Shown here piece by piece: positions 10,410 to 21,200 of a stretch of 64,000 nucleotides of DNA. The notes beneath the pieces were generated by a model, which saw only the letters and a list, made by a program, of their open reading frames with translations, ran no database searches and had not been told where the DNA came from. The number at the start of each line of letters is the position of its first letter. Position 1 is the first letter of the stretch. The stretch is taken from positions 248,001 to 312,000 of the forward strand of contig JAMZAV010000359.1 of NCBI GenBank assembly GCA_024449915.1. The letters run 5' to 3'. The position numbers and the translations under genes are program-made. The stretch is from Sweltsa coloradensis (Eukaryota; Arthropoda; Insecta; Plecoptera; Chloroperlidae).

Positions 10410-10478
10410 GCCCCGACTGGGGATCGAACCCAGAATTTCCAGCTTTACGTACAGATGCTGTAAATGAGCTATCGGGGC
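10410..10478 (-). repeat. tRNA-like sequence, decayed (family T)
   Basis: Read on the minus strand it begins GCCCCGA and ends TCGGGGC, a perfect 7-bp acceptor stem. The T arm CTGGGTTCGATCCCCAG is also perfect. It is only 69 nt: the D arm (GCTCATTTACAGCA) cannot form a normal stem and the anticodon arm around TGTACGTAAAGC is weak. Diverged relatives at 23305, 43608 and 63618 make a dispersed tRNA-derived repeat more likely than a working tRNA gene. Confidence 0.5.
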
Positions 10479-12096
10479 CTAATACAAACCTTTACTGAAC
10501 TGCTATATGTTGTGATTGTTGAGAGCTATGATATTATTGGTCTCTTGACTATATTGGTGCTATCCCTATGGATAGTTTTTGTCATAGACCTAGCTTTAAT
10601 AACTTTATTTTAAATAGTGCCATGTCTTACTGTTATGAAATATAAATTAATTTGGCAAATATAGGCCTAATTGAAACGTTTATTGAAATTAAACCATATT
10701 TATTTAATCGTAATATATTATCATCTAGGCCTATTCGAAGAGTACACTACTACTAATTAATTTTATTAACATCACCTTCTCTGTTTTATCCCTTTTTTAC
10801 ATAATATAATATTATGACAAATTAAGAATAGGCCTAATAATAATAATAAAAAAATTCAACTTATGGAACCGGTATGTTATGTTATGTTATGGGCGTAGGT
10901 ATAGGTGCTTTACGAAGGTAGTGCGCTACGTGCTAGTAAGTATATACATGGTCTTCTGTCCTTCATTATTCATCATAATTATACACACCTACAAAATTTC
11001 AATTCTTCAGCTAAATGCTATCTTATTTTTAAGAACACTTTTACAAAAGGTTATAATATGTTAAAGATTCAATAAATTCTTACAATGCTAAGGGTTGGAA
11101 AGTCGTTGCGGAGAAAGGTGCTGGGAGGGGGAGGGGAGGGTGCTTAGGCGTAAACGAGTGCCAATTAGGAAAGCAATTGTTGGGGAAACGCACTTTTAAT
11201 TAACATTCATCCGTTTAATCAAATATAACTCAACGTAGCGCAGTAAACTGTGTGAAACTATATAGAATAGGCGGCCGTGACTAAAACTATTTACACAGGG
11301 TAATCAAATCTAGGGAAGAATGCTTTCTGGGGCCTAAAGGCTGAATACAATAAGCGTTCACTCTCGGAACAGCCACCGTAACTGATTACAATAATAATTG
11401 GATTCGCTAGAAAAAACAGTGTTGTTGTGTTCAATGTTTTTCTAATGTGTACATAACATTATTCTGTTAGCGAAACGGTGGGAAATCCACAATAATACAC
11501 TATTGACCTAAACATATGTTTCAATCAACAATATTTGTGATTCAAAACTGTGATGAACGAGTAAAAAACCGATGAAGATATTGATTTTGTCCAATCATTT
11601 ACATATGTTGAAAGTAATGCACAGCGGATATATTATACATAGACTAAGTAAGATGGAAAAGTCATTTGGTCATTTGGTCAAACAAAAGCGAAAAGCGAGA
11701 TTTAAGGTAGCTATACTTTAGGTTTACATCTTTGTAGGTAACTGAATATGATAGAAATTAAATAAATAAATCATGGATCGAGCCTTCTCACGTGATAAAC
11801 ACTTGAAGACAATATTTTTATAATTCGGACAAACGTATAAAAACAAGTTATATCCACTCTCTTTCTCAATGGCTCGAAAAAATACGTATACAAATATACA
11901 TATATACAAATACAAATTTTCAATGCTACTCATAATAAGTTGAGAATTGATTTTTAAAAATATATACTATTGACCAAAAGTAAATCAAAGGTTACCTGGA
12001 TATTAGTTAGGTACGGTATTTATTTATGGTCGATGGTGTACAACCAAAACGATTAATTGGAATTTAAAAGTTACCACTGGCACTTTGTAGGTATGA
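10479..12096. other. Non-coding stretch, no recognised feature
   Basis: AT-rich with short homopolymers and a GGGAGGGGGAGGGGAGGG run near 11125-11141. No coding or repeat structure was recognised. Confidence 0.35.
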
Positions 12097-12686
12097 CTAG
12101 GAAAACGCTAAAGTCCCACCGCGTTGATGGATGAGCGTTTTTTTTGTAAGTTTTTTGTTTGCGTTTTGTGCGTTTGTTCGCACTTTTCCTTTGCAAGTGC
12201 TTTTTGAATGCATTGTAGGTGATTGTTGTCAAGTTTCTATTGTTACTTGTTAATTGGTATTATAAACTTCCAAAAACTTATATTAAAACCTTTATTTCTG
12301 TGGATTCTGACAAACTGTTTCAACTTTTTCTTTCAAAAGGTACTACATCACCATAACCTTAATGTCCATGTGAAATCTGAACGTTGTAGCCCCACCCGTT
12401 TGGTCAGAATCGGCCCAAATGTGACGAAAATATCGCACTAAAAATCGAAAAAAATCGTAAAAGTACGATATTCATGAGAAATATTTCTTCGATTGTACCC
12501 AAAAACAATACACCTCTAAGTTCAGAGAAAACGAAGGTCCCCTCAAATTTTCATCAAGATCGCATATGCCGTTTGCCCGGTAGAGAGCGAACAAACAGAC
12601 AGAAAAAAAAAAAAAAACACCCGAGCTAAATTTTTTGGGGGGTCAGTGAAATTGAAGTCTTCGCTTCCGCTCGCTACGCTCATCCA
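12097..12686 (-). mobile_element. Complete HINE, long-body subfamily, type I 3' end
   Basis: Element sense is minus. The 5' end TGGATGAGCG is at 12677-12686 after T; CTAG is at 12097, followed by T; the inverted copy is 30 nt inside. The body matches 5831-6345 over nearly its full length and shares its 5' half with 16952-17393 (the CGAGCTAAATTTTTT / AAAAAATTTGGCTCG stretch and the GCATATGCCGTTTGCCC segment). Confidence 0.75.
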
Positions 12687-13519
12687 ATTACTGGCTGTGT
12701 TTGTACAGGCCTACAGGGTTGGATCCTTGCTTTGATGAGGACGTTAGGTGACATTTTTGTCTTGATAGATATCCTCTTTTATCGTCTTTGTTGTAGTTTA
12801 TTTGCACGATATTGTAGTATTTCATTTGCTGGTACCACCGTTTGTGCGTGTGAAATACTGTCGCAGACTTGTGGATCTGGTTAAGATTGTAAGAGTCAGA
12901 ACTATTTCGCCACCATGTAAAGAATTGGTTCGCAATTATGTTTTTCAGACGCAATTAGCTATATTAATCTCAAATCTATTACAAACTTTACATTTTTGCA
13001 GCCATTTTCCAAAATAAAAAAAAATGATAATGTCTTGTCTACCAGTATCTAGATAAATCCCCAATCACTTTGAATTACGATTTTTCATTTCCTTGTTCGT
13101 CACTCACAATGCTAATACCTGTCGCACAAGATAAAACTTAACACGTAGGTATCGGCTATCAGAGAATGTTGATACACACAATCTATCTCTAGTATCTGGG
13201 CCACTCTCTACTCTTCCGCTTGTGACTCATCATCGTCGGTGCATCCACGCGTCGCACGTGTGTGTAAGCTCTTTGACGGGTAAGGGGGGGGGGGGGAGAT
13301 GATGACCGTCCCGAGCGGGGGTGGACCTAAGGTCATTGCCTCGCCTTCAAGCTGATAACGCAGGCAGTGTCGGCTCGATAAAGCCTAGGCCGAAATGTTC
13401 GCCGTCATTGTTATCTTATCGCGAGAGTACGTTCATCTCGACTGGAACTTCGTGTTTTATTTGTTTATTTATTTATTTACTACTGCTTTGTGCACAAGGA
13501 CAAATGAGATAATTTTGAG
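12687..13519. other. Non-coding stretch with a poly-G run
   Basis: Unique sequence. A 13-nt G run is near 13284-13298, followed by a moderately GC-rich patch to about 13440. Nothing else was recognised. Confidence 0.3.
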
Positions 13520-13785
13520 TCATGACTGATGGTAAAAAAATTTACCGTGGAAATTAAACCTGTATAGGTGCATGCCCCTCTTCAGGTCAACTAGGTATAT
13601 TAGGACAATTGTTGTGAAGGGATGTCCGACGGCTAAGAGGACTCAATCCCTTGCATTCGCATTGGACGACTGAGGAAAACCCTAGAAGAAACTTCAGTCA
13701 GGATTGCCGGTGCCGGCGGGATTTTGAATCCGGGACCTCCCGAATCAGAGTCGCGCGCTTAGCGCTCGAGGCATGCCCGTAACAT
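13520..13785 (-). mobile_element. tRNA-derived SINE (family A), best copy
   Basis: On the minus strand the head reads CTCGAGCGCTAAGCGCGCGA, CTCTGATTCGGGAGGTCCCG and GATTCAAAATCCCG (B-box-like). The body follows with CAATCCTGACTGAAG, a TCAGTCGTCCAATGCG stretch, GGATTGAGTCCTCTTAGCCG and CCTTCACAACAATTGTCC, ending near TAAATTTTTTTACC. The same ordered blocks occur at 7290 (minus) and 25840 (plus; lacking about 50 nt of the middle). This conserved order across three loci defines the family. Confidence 0.6.
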
Positions 13786-13990
13786 ATAGTGAAGTTGGCA
13801 AGGAGCTCAACGGTATTTGAACCCGGGACCTCCCGAATAAGAGTCGCGCGCTTAGTGCTCGAGCCGCCCGTAACATATAGTGAAGTTGGCAAGGAGCTCA
13901 ACGGTATTTGAACCCGGGACCCCCAAAAGAGCGCGCGCTTAGCGCTCGAGGCGCCCGTAACATATAGTGAAGTTGGCAAGGATCTCAACG
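13732..13990 (-). repeat. Tandem array of the SINE-A tRNA-like head
   Basis: Three copies of about 87-91 bp can be followed by CCCGTAACATATAGTGAAG at 13776, 13867 and 13954. Each contains GAACCCGGGACC-type T-arm sequence and GCGCGCTTAG with CTCGAG. The tRNA-like head of the SINE at 13520 has therefore been tandemly duplicated upstream of it. The 96-residue minus-strand frame across it, with Ser-Leu-Pro-Thr-Ser-Leu repeats, is a product of the repeat. Confidence 0.65.
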
Positions 13991-15521
13991 GGGCGATTGG
14001 TTTTAGACAACTGATGTTAACTAGAGATAAGTCAGGGCTAGGAACCTAGATTGCACTCACTGTGGTCAATTAACTACAACTTTAATTATTTAGACTTCCG
14101 AAAATATTTTTTGAAAATACGACCTTCCATTCATTTCACCATACCATTAATGAACCTATATTATAGAATATTTATTTTAAATAAATAGATACTTATGTTT
14201 GTGTATAATGAACTATGTGTCCCCATGACTTTGAAGCAGATACACAATGGTCGCATGATTGCGAAATACTGCTACAATGCGTTTTTGCTAGTAATATTGG
14301 GAAATTTTTTATTTTATGTACATTTTATAATGTAATGGAAACACGTGATAGCGGGACATGCGATTTTCTGCTTTTCATCAACTAGACCTCATGATTTTTT
14401 ACTAGTTCATTTACTGTGGTAAAAGTAGCGCACAATTATTTCTCAAAAAAAAATCTCCCAAGCTTTCCATTCTCAAATTTTGTTTTCGAAGTCAAATTGG
14501 TCCAGTAAAAAAATGGTTTTAAAGGGTGTAAAATTCATTGCTTTTTCATTTTTTTTCAATTGTTGACACACAACTCTTTAAAGGAGAGAGGGGGGGGACC
14601 CTTTTTGGAAATTAATTCCTAGTCGCCTTTAGATAGGCCCCAAAGTGTACTTGAAAAAATCCCAAAGGTTCCAGCTTGACATTGAATCTGAGATATTACA
14701 GAACAAAGAAACGTGTCTGCGTGTGTGCAAGGGAAGGGAAGCCTGCACGTGATTCTCCACGTGTTGTATCATAATATGTGTGCGTCATCGCTCCGTTCAC
14801 CGACGTCTTTGAGACTTCTCCACCCGGGGAAACGTTTTATTTTACGAGACGTACGTCGCACTGTCCAGCCCCAACTGACATCTGCCTTGTTTGCTTGAGG
14901 AAGTGAGTTTCAAGGTTTGGACCTACGTTCGTAATAAGATGAGATGAAAATGACAAGTTAAATATTCTTCCACGTCATTCTGCTCACTAAATAATTGAAA
15001 TTTATTTAAAACTTTACTTACATAATGACACGTGTAAACAAGTTAAGACTTAAATTGTAATTATTATTCATTTTATTGAATTTTACTTCCAATTGAAAAT
15101 ATGTTAATTTTTGCCAATTAGACATTATTTGCACTCTTTGTCCTTAACTAAATTGAAATGTTTTATTTTGAAAATACTATATACTACTATACTCATTCAA
15201 TTCAAAGTAGGCCTAGCTTGTATGGTTGCAGAAAAGCGTGGAGAAGCGTAGTCTTCCTCGGGTGGTCATTGACAAGCCACTTTAGTTGTGTAATATAAAT
15301 CCTATACACAATCTTGATCATTCTCCCCTATCTAATACTAGCAATCACCTCTGCATCCATACACGCTCACTACTTGGTGGTAAATGCGCAGAAATTAAAG
15401 CCATGTCCACTTACTAAAGTGCACTTTGATGACTACATGTGCTTTATGTAATGACATGGCATCCAATGATAAATTTAGTGAAACGGTTTACATAAGATCC
15501 AAAGCCCTTGTATGTGTGAAA
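13991..15521. other. Non-coding stretch, no recognised feature
   Basis: AT-rich with a short G run near 14587-14596. No repeat ends or coding content were recognised. Confidence 0.35.
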
Positions 15522-15539
15522 TGGTGGAGGTGCCGGGTA
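15522..15539 (+). repeat. Dispersed 18-mer (tRNA 3'-end-like), 17/18
   Basis: TGGTGGAGGTGCCGGGTA, differing from the common form only at the last base. Its flanks do not match the other loci, except for a preceding GAAA shared with the copies at 17527 and 43445. Confidence 0.7.
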
Positions 15540-16640
15540 CGGACATTGTTAGAAATTATTATCATGTCATCTCAAAATGAATTCCGTTATTTTTTTCTGT
15601 CTATTGTTGCAACATTTTTTAGTATTTCGCCGCAAAAAAGGCATTTGAATATATAAAAAAATGTTGGATTTACGAAGATACTTTTATAATAATTATGATT
15701 AAACACATTCATAGGCCTACTTAAACAAATACATAATATTACTCCGTATGGTAAATTTCAACGGAAGAGGGAGACTTTTTTATTTGCAAAAGCTAAGCAA
15801 GTTTATTTCGTTTGAGGTTCATTTTTGTGCATTAACTTCTTCTCAAACACAATAAAATTACTTGAGAAATTCACGAGGTGCAGCAAGAACTATAAATACG
15901 TTGTTGTTTAATTTGGCAACATTCCATTTGTAAGACAGCATTATTTTAAAACATCTCATTTGACAGTTTCAGTTTTTAAATACTTCGTTCAACAGTCATG
16001 CATTCCACTGTATTATTCTTTTTTTAAACCGCTTTACAGAGTAAATTTAAATGTGCAATCCGATCAAAATGATTGTAATAAGTTTGGTCTTCCAAATGTA
16101 GGCCTAATTAATTTCGTTTTATTCTAATAAAAAAATTATAAAATCTCGTTTCACTGATTGTTTAATTTTCCGACTTGTATCTATTTGTATCTCGCTTACA
16201 AGTATGATCTAACGATTGACAACCAGGAAGCATGTTTCCCGCAGGTCCATCTCTCCACATTCACCGAGGGTGTTACAGCCTATAAAATAAAATTAATCGT
16301 CCGCCTCAGATCGGCGTCTAAGGTTTCAAACTGCCGAATCTCGACAATAGACCCTTGTAATTGGCCGTTAAAAAGAGAAGTGACGTCAGTTCGCTGTCAT
16401 TCACAAACACTTCCGGCCGTCCGTCTGCGGCGCCTGCGTACTGGGGCTGTCAGGTGCGTTGCTCTCTGGACTGCACCGTCCAACAGAGCCGGCGAGACCG
16501 AACTGACGTGTGTTTATTTGCTCAATGAAATGAAAACTATTCGAGGAAAGAACGCGTCGTTGCATGCTAGCCACTAGTTCATTCATCGTTCATTGCATTG
16601 CACATATTGAGCAATGATAGAACATGTTTGTGACATGGAC
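15540..16640. other. Unique stretch with a CpG-rich patch at 16300-16520
   Basis: The patch contains TGACGTCAGTTCG (CRE octamer overlapping an initiator-like TCAGT at about 16381-16393), CACTTCCGGCCGTCCG and CTGCGGCGCCTGCG. A 139-residue plus-strand frame (16158-16577) crosses it but has no recognisable domain. I read this as a possible promoter-like CpG patch, weakly supported. Confidence 0.3.
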
Positions 16641-16649
16641 TTTCTTTCA

Positions 16650-16820
16650 TAGGGACTTTAGGGTTCGAATCCTGCCCTTAACTGACCACATGACTGTTTG
16701 AAAGGTTATCGACATTATTCGAACATTTCTAAGAACGATTTTGTATTGATTAATACAGTGGATAGACGATTTCAGAGTCAGTGTAAAAGTTCTTGGGTTC
16801 GATTCTGACTGTGATTGTTC
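16650..16820 (+). repeat. Two B-box-containing tRNA-like fragments
   Basis: TTAGGGTTCGAATCCTGCCC at 16659-16678 and TTCTTGGGTTCGATTCTGAC at about 16790-16809 both match the Pol III B-box GGTTCGANTCC. No acceptor stem can be closed around them, so they are probably SINE or tRNA remnants. Confidence 0.35.
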
Positions 16821-16951
16821 AACAATCTCTCTCTATCTTTCTAAATCCTTCTATTCTCAATATTTCTAAGTATATTTTAGCAAGATTATTCAGTTTGTGG
16901 GTATCGCACGCACGATAAGCTGGTAACGATTCCCGGCCTGGTTGTCTTAAT

Positions 16952-17393
16952 TGGATGAGCAAAGCGAAGACTTCAATCTCACTCACACCTCAAAAAATTT
17001 GGCTCGGGTGTTTTTTGTTTGTATTTTTGTCTGTTTGTTCGCGCTCTACAGGGCAAACGGCTTATGCGATCTTGATGAAAATTTAATGGGACCTTCGAAA
17101 TCTCTGAACTTAGACTTGGCACGTTTTTGGGTACAATCGATTAAATATTTCTTATGAAAATCGTACTTTTACGATTTTTTTCGATTTTTAATGAGATATT
17201 TTCGTGATATTTGGCAAACGGCTACTCCGATCTTGATGAAACTTTATGGGAACGTTCAAAATCACTGAAATTATATATTTTATGAGTTTAGAGACATTTG
17301 AAGAAATATTTCTCATAAAAATCGTACCTTTACGATTTTTTTCAAAAGCTCATCCGTTACGCGACTGAAAACAGCGTAAGCGAAGCGGCCTAG
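16952..17393 (+). mobile_element. HINE, type II 3' end
   Basis: The 5' end TGGATGAGCAAAGCGAAG follows T. The 3' end has GCTCATCC about 38 nt before CTAG, which is followed by T. The terminal hairpin arms are TTACGC and GCGTAA, with GCGAAGCGGC before CTAG. The corresponding arms at 5831 are AACGC and GCGTT, so pairing is kept although the bases differ. The body matches the 5' half of the element at 12097. Confidence 0.7.
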
Positions 17394-17469
17394 TAATTTT
17401 GTCGAACTAGGGCCTATACTTATTGCTTATTGTTGATGAAGACTTTGGATATGGATAAGGCGGTTGGGT

Positions 17470-17690
17470 GGTATCAATTTCATCCATAATGTATTTCGTG
17501 ACCCTGGGGGAAATTTGAAAATTCAAGACCCGGCACCTCCACCATTTCTGCGAGAAATATTGATTAGCATTTTTAGTGGTAACTCACCTGTTTCCGCCAC
17601 CAAAAAGATAACTCACGTCGAATTATTTGGTTTTGTTTGTTCTTCGACGATTTGTTGATTAAGTAGCTTCGCTCCCTCTTTCGGACTGGT
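17470..17690 (-). repeat. Dispersed repeat R2, copy 1, with the 18-mer
   Basis: Read on the minus strand it contains GGGAGCGAAGCTACTTAATC, an ATCGTCGAA stretch, the exact 18-mer (17527-17544) and then TTGAATTTTCAAATTT. The same order is at 27503-27620 on the plus strand. It also holds ACAGGTGAGTT and TTTCTCGCAG, which look like splice sites around 40 bp, but no coding frame supports an exon. The class is unknown. Confidence 0.5.
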
Positions 17691-18182
17691 AACGTTCTTA
17701 TCATATAACTACTTCCAAAACGGATGAGAGCATGAGTTTTACAGCAGTTACTAGCCTAGCCTTTATACATTATTCTTTTGGGAATTGGGCAAAAAACAAT
17801 AACAAGTACATTACTTACAGCTGTTGTAGAGTGTATACGATTTAAACGGGAACCTTAGTTGATAATCTTTCCGTTCTATAATCATTCAAATCTTTAATTT
17901 AGATGTTGCATTTAAACTGATATCGTTCAAAGTCAACGACTATCTCAATGCTAAAGTTTACTTTAAATCGTTTACAAATGTAAATATATTTTTAACTTAC
18001 AGGGTCTATCGAACCAGTGACCATCTTTATTGAAAGCAGGAAAACCACAATACCAACTCGCCACGGTTATTTATAGATAATATTAATTTGAACTGATTTC
18101 TATCAAATGATCTTGAATGTTAATTAAGGACGAAATTAGAAGATGTTTAACAGTGATTTAGTTTCTATTCGGATTGGCAACT
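17691..18182. other. AT-rich, no recognised feature
   Basis: No repeat end or coding content was recognised. Confidence 0.35.
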
Positions 18183-18190
18183 GTAATAAC

Positions 18191-18498
18191 TAGGAATGAG
18201 CGGGTAGAGGTTGTGACAGTCGAGTCGGGTTGGGAAATAATGGCCGATAAAACAAGGAATAATTTACTTGTGAAGAATCTTACGTTTTTTTTCTCCCTGT
18301 TCCTTATCTGTCTGGATTTCCATTGAATCACATTGTATAGGATATATAAATAAAAAATGGCGTGGACCGGCACCTCCACCAATCCCCTAAAAATATTTTG
18401 TTACCTGATAAACCGAATAGGCCCTACCTTCGTTTGACTATAGGGCGGCCCCGAAATACCCGACCCGTCCCGAAATTTCGGGTACCCGCACATCATTA
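18191..18498. mobile_element. hAT-like MITE with perfect 8-bp target duplication
   Basis: GTAATAAC occurs immediately before (18183-18190) and after (18499-18506) the element. The left end is TAGGAATGAGCGGGTAG; the right end in reverse complement is TAATGATGTGCGGGTAC. Both arms continue with imperfect GGGT-rich matches for about 45 nt. An 8-bp duplication with short terminal inverted repeats beginning TA fits the hAT superfamily. At 308 bp it has no coding capacity. The dispersed 18-mer is present on the minus strand at 18365-18381 with one base deleted. Confidence 0.75.
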
Positions 18499-18799
18499 GT
18501 AATAACGAATTAGTAATATTTTAATTATAGGACATATTCCACACTATACACCAACACAATTACGTTTGTTTCCTTTCAGTTAATAAAAATTCAAGTTTAA
18601 TAATTTGACTTAGATAAGATAATAAAAATTTAACTATTTATAAACTCATAATAATGTAACAAATTGTTAATAATCATTAAAGAAAAGTAATAAGGTTCAT
18701 TAAGCAGTCAATCAATAATATCAAGTAATTTTCAATGATAACATGGTCACAATCATGCTGTGAGTTGTATGAGTAACTTATCGGTTATTGAAAACTGTG

Positions 18800-18975
18800 A
18801 ACGACATGCCTTGCTGTTCGCTCGGCCGACTGACACCGCTGGTGGTTGAAAGTTTGGGCAGTTGTCACAGAAGTGGAAGTATAGGGCTTCTAACATTGAC
18901 TATATTCGTGATTTTTTTACTGTGGTGCTGTCCATGTATGCTTTATTGACAAATTTGCAAAGTTTTATCATATAC
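18800..18975 (+). pseudogene. Coding-like remnant, related to 52100-52400
   Basis: The plus-strand frame reads Cys-Cys-Ser-Leu then RLTP, a TATAGGGCTTCTAACATTGA stretch, NIDYIRD-like residues and finally LSMYAL. The same peptide blocks in the same order occur on the minus strand at 52100-52400. Conservation at protein level between two decayed loci implies descent from one translated sequence, probably a transposon gene. This copy is shorter, has lost blocks and shows no long open frame. I do not recognise the family. Confidence 0.45.
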
Positions 18976-20123
18976 GTCGGACGCTTCTATGCCTAGCGAA
19001 CAGCTATGGGCTTATTTCCTCAGATCAATTTCTCATTCGGCTTCAGACAGAACCTTATTATTACCTGCTGAAATGATGTCGACATTCCGCGTCAGTAAAT
19101 TATTTAGGTAGTGGTTATTGTTGGACTTGATCACATTGGAAACTTAGAGGTCACTCTCATTGATTTTTGCCAAGTCCGGACTCGCGAACAGATAATGAAC
19201 ATTATGATTACAGATATTACTTGGGGGCTTAGAATTGACGCCGGGTACGCAGAATTGCTGGTTTTTACAATAAATTCAATTATGTTAATGCAGACAAAGC
19301 ATAATCATGATTGCTTGGAATAGTTTTTGTTAATGAATTCTTTATTATAGGGCGTATGTTGTGTACAGGCCTAAAAATAAACTTGATGTTTCTAGTATTG
19401 TTTTGTATGAAAGTTTGTCCAAATTGATCCTGTCCAAAAGTCCAAGAAACCGCTAGCAACACTTTTCTCGAGTCGAAATCAGATAATTTTTATTATTTAA
19501 AGTAATGTTTTATTTGCGTTAAAGTATAATTGATACAAATCTAATTTGAATTACCATTTCGGTACCCTCGAAATAATATATCAAGTAATGCGAATTAAAA
19601 GCGAAACAAATGGATTCAGTGGGTTTGATACACATTCAAGATAAGATGCCTTCTCTTAACTTGGATATGCAAACACTATAGGTCGCGTTTCGAACGTTTT
19701 AAAACTCTTTGAACTTCCGAGTGCTCTGATATAATCCGTCCGTCCATCCAGCCGGCCGTGTGTAGCGGTGTTGTGTTGGGCAAGGTTGGCGGCCTTGCGT
19801 AGTTGCTAGCCCTGACCGGAAGACCCAAGACTGCTGGGTGACCTTGAAGGTGGCTAGGATTACGAACAAATCAAATTAACACCTATAACACTAGAGCGAC
19901 GAAAACTAAAACAAGTATTTTATGGTCCTGAAGATCTGATTTATTTTTTGTTGAACCTAATTATGTTATAATTTTTTTTTATTGTAATTGATTTTTAATA
20001 CATTAACCTATTTATTTACGTGATTAAAAAAATTATAATGTCTCTTTTAGTTGATACTAACTGCATGCATGGTTAGTATAGCTAATGCAGAAAGAAATTG
20101 AACCATTTTAACTATAGTTTATT
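18976..20123. other. Non-coding stretch, no recognised feature
   Basis: Unique sequence with a moderately GC-rich patch at 19735-19860 containing CATCCAGCCGGCCGTG, also present at 25337-25352. Nothing else was recognised. Confidence 0.3.
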
Positions 20124-20698
20124 TATCCTTGAGATACAAAGTGACCATGAGGCAGCTGCTAAGGGTTGTCGCGTGAAGCCGTAAAATAGCTGCTGTATTC
20201 TCTTCCTGTTCTATTGTTCTATTTATTTATTGATGTTTTTTTGTTCAATTGCAAATATCTAATACTATTTATAACTCCATGATCTAATAACGTTGTTAAA
20301 ATATTAAGCGTGCGTCTTGAATGTCATTTTTTTGGACGAAATTCTAGGATAAAAACTGACTGAGTTACGGATAATGCTTCTTTTGTTAATATTATTTAGT
20401 AATATAATAATATTTTTATATTTCAGTCAGTTTTGATCGTATACACTAGGGAAAAAACTCATTTCATAACTCAAGCTACGTATTTGAACCACGTGCAATA
20501 ATAAAAAAAAAAAAAATCGCTGAATAAATTATTTTTATCACAATAGATTTGAAATGTGCGGAGGCAGGTAGAAAAAAAACAATGTTCGCTCCCAAATTCG
20601 GTCACGCCAAAAAAGGTGGAAAGGGAAAAATGCAGACAATAGACGGGACAACCGATCCCGGTCTCGTCCGCGGATGGTCACTTTGTATCTCAAGGATA
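20124..20698. mobile_element. MITE with 25-bp perfect terminal inverted repeats flanked by TA
   Basis: Positions 20124-20148 (starting TATCCTTGAG, ending GTGACCAT) are the exact reverse complement of 20674-20698. Further inside, GGTTGTC followed by C or G and then CGT is shared by both arms. If the outer TA is the target, the element runs TCCTTGAG to its complement with TA on each side, as expected for Tc1/mariner-type insertion. The interior (about 525 bp) has no coding frame. A second hairpin is nested at 20352-20434. Confidence 0.75.
20352..20434. repeat. Nested hairpin inside the TA-flanked MITE
   Basis: AAAACTGACTGA at 20352-20363 is exactly complementary to TCAGTCAGTTTT at 20423-20434, with an AT-rich 59-nt loop. 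Pairing extends outward to 15 of 16. Confidence 0.7.
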
Positions 20699-20707
20699 TA
20701 TACACTT

Positions 20708-21200
20708 TAGGGTTGGGCAAAGAAATCTATATATCTTTGTACGATATTGGTATTGGGGGAATGATTCCGATATCGATATTTAAAAACAAAATCAACAAAC
20801 AAAAAATCATAATTTTGTTCAAAAACGTGGAAAACTAAGACGAAAATAATTGTTTATGGATTTCGATTTGAAGGTCTTTTATGTTGTAAATACCTAAGAA
20901 AAATGGATGTATTTCTTTAAATTTTGTATCGCTTGCTTAACTATGGAGTTTCAGCTGCTATAGTAAGTACATTCATCTTGACTTTTACGTTTGGTGGAGG
21001 TGCCGGGTCAGAACGTAGCACGAGTTATGATTTATCGGCGATACCTTTTCAACCATTTTTCACATATTGTTTGTATATCCAACATTCTTACGACCCACAC
21101 TCAATTTCAGGCACACATGATGGATTTTTTATTATTTTTCGAATCTTATTTTCAAACTATGCTTCTCTCACCAAGAACTTTACGACGTTTCTAAAATAAA
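20708..21200. mobile_element. hAT-like MITE remnant with the 18-mer
   Basis: The left end TAGGGTTGGGCAAAG matches a typical hAT terminal sequence. The interior has a GATATCGATATT tract, TTCTTTAAATTTTG, the exact 18-mer at 20992-21009, and then GGCGATACCTTTTCAACC. The same interior order is seen at 50563-50915. I could not identify the right end, so the boundary is approximate. Confidence 0.45.

Noticed and set aside
10410..10478. Working tRNA gene
   Set aside because: The D arm cannot form and the anticodon stem is weak, despite perfect acceptor and T stems.
12802..13017. Short frames near the HINE at 12097
   Set aside because: Composition and length are as expected by chance, with no domain or splice support.
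13698..13990. CRISPR array or functional tRNA cluster
   Set aside because: Units are contiguous duplications without spacers and no complete tRNA fold closes; it is a tandem SINE head.
16158..16577. 139-codon plus-strand frame
   Set aside because: No recognisable domain; it crosses a CpG-rich patch that favours long frames, and its first part is AT-rich background.
20992..21009. The 18-mer as proof of LTR retrotransposons
   Set aside because: No LTR pair, TG...CA termini, polypurine tract or gag/pol sequence was found near any copy, so the primer-site reading stays a hypothesis.
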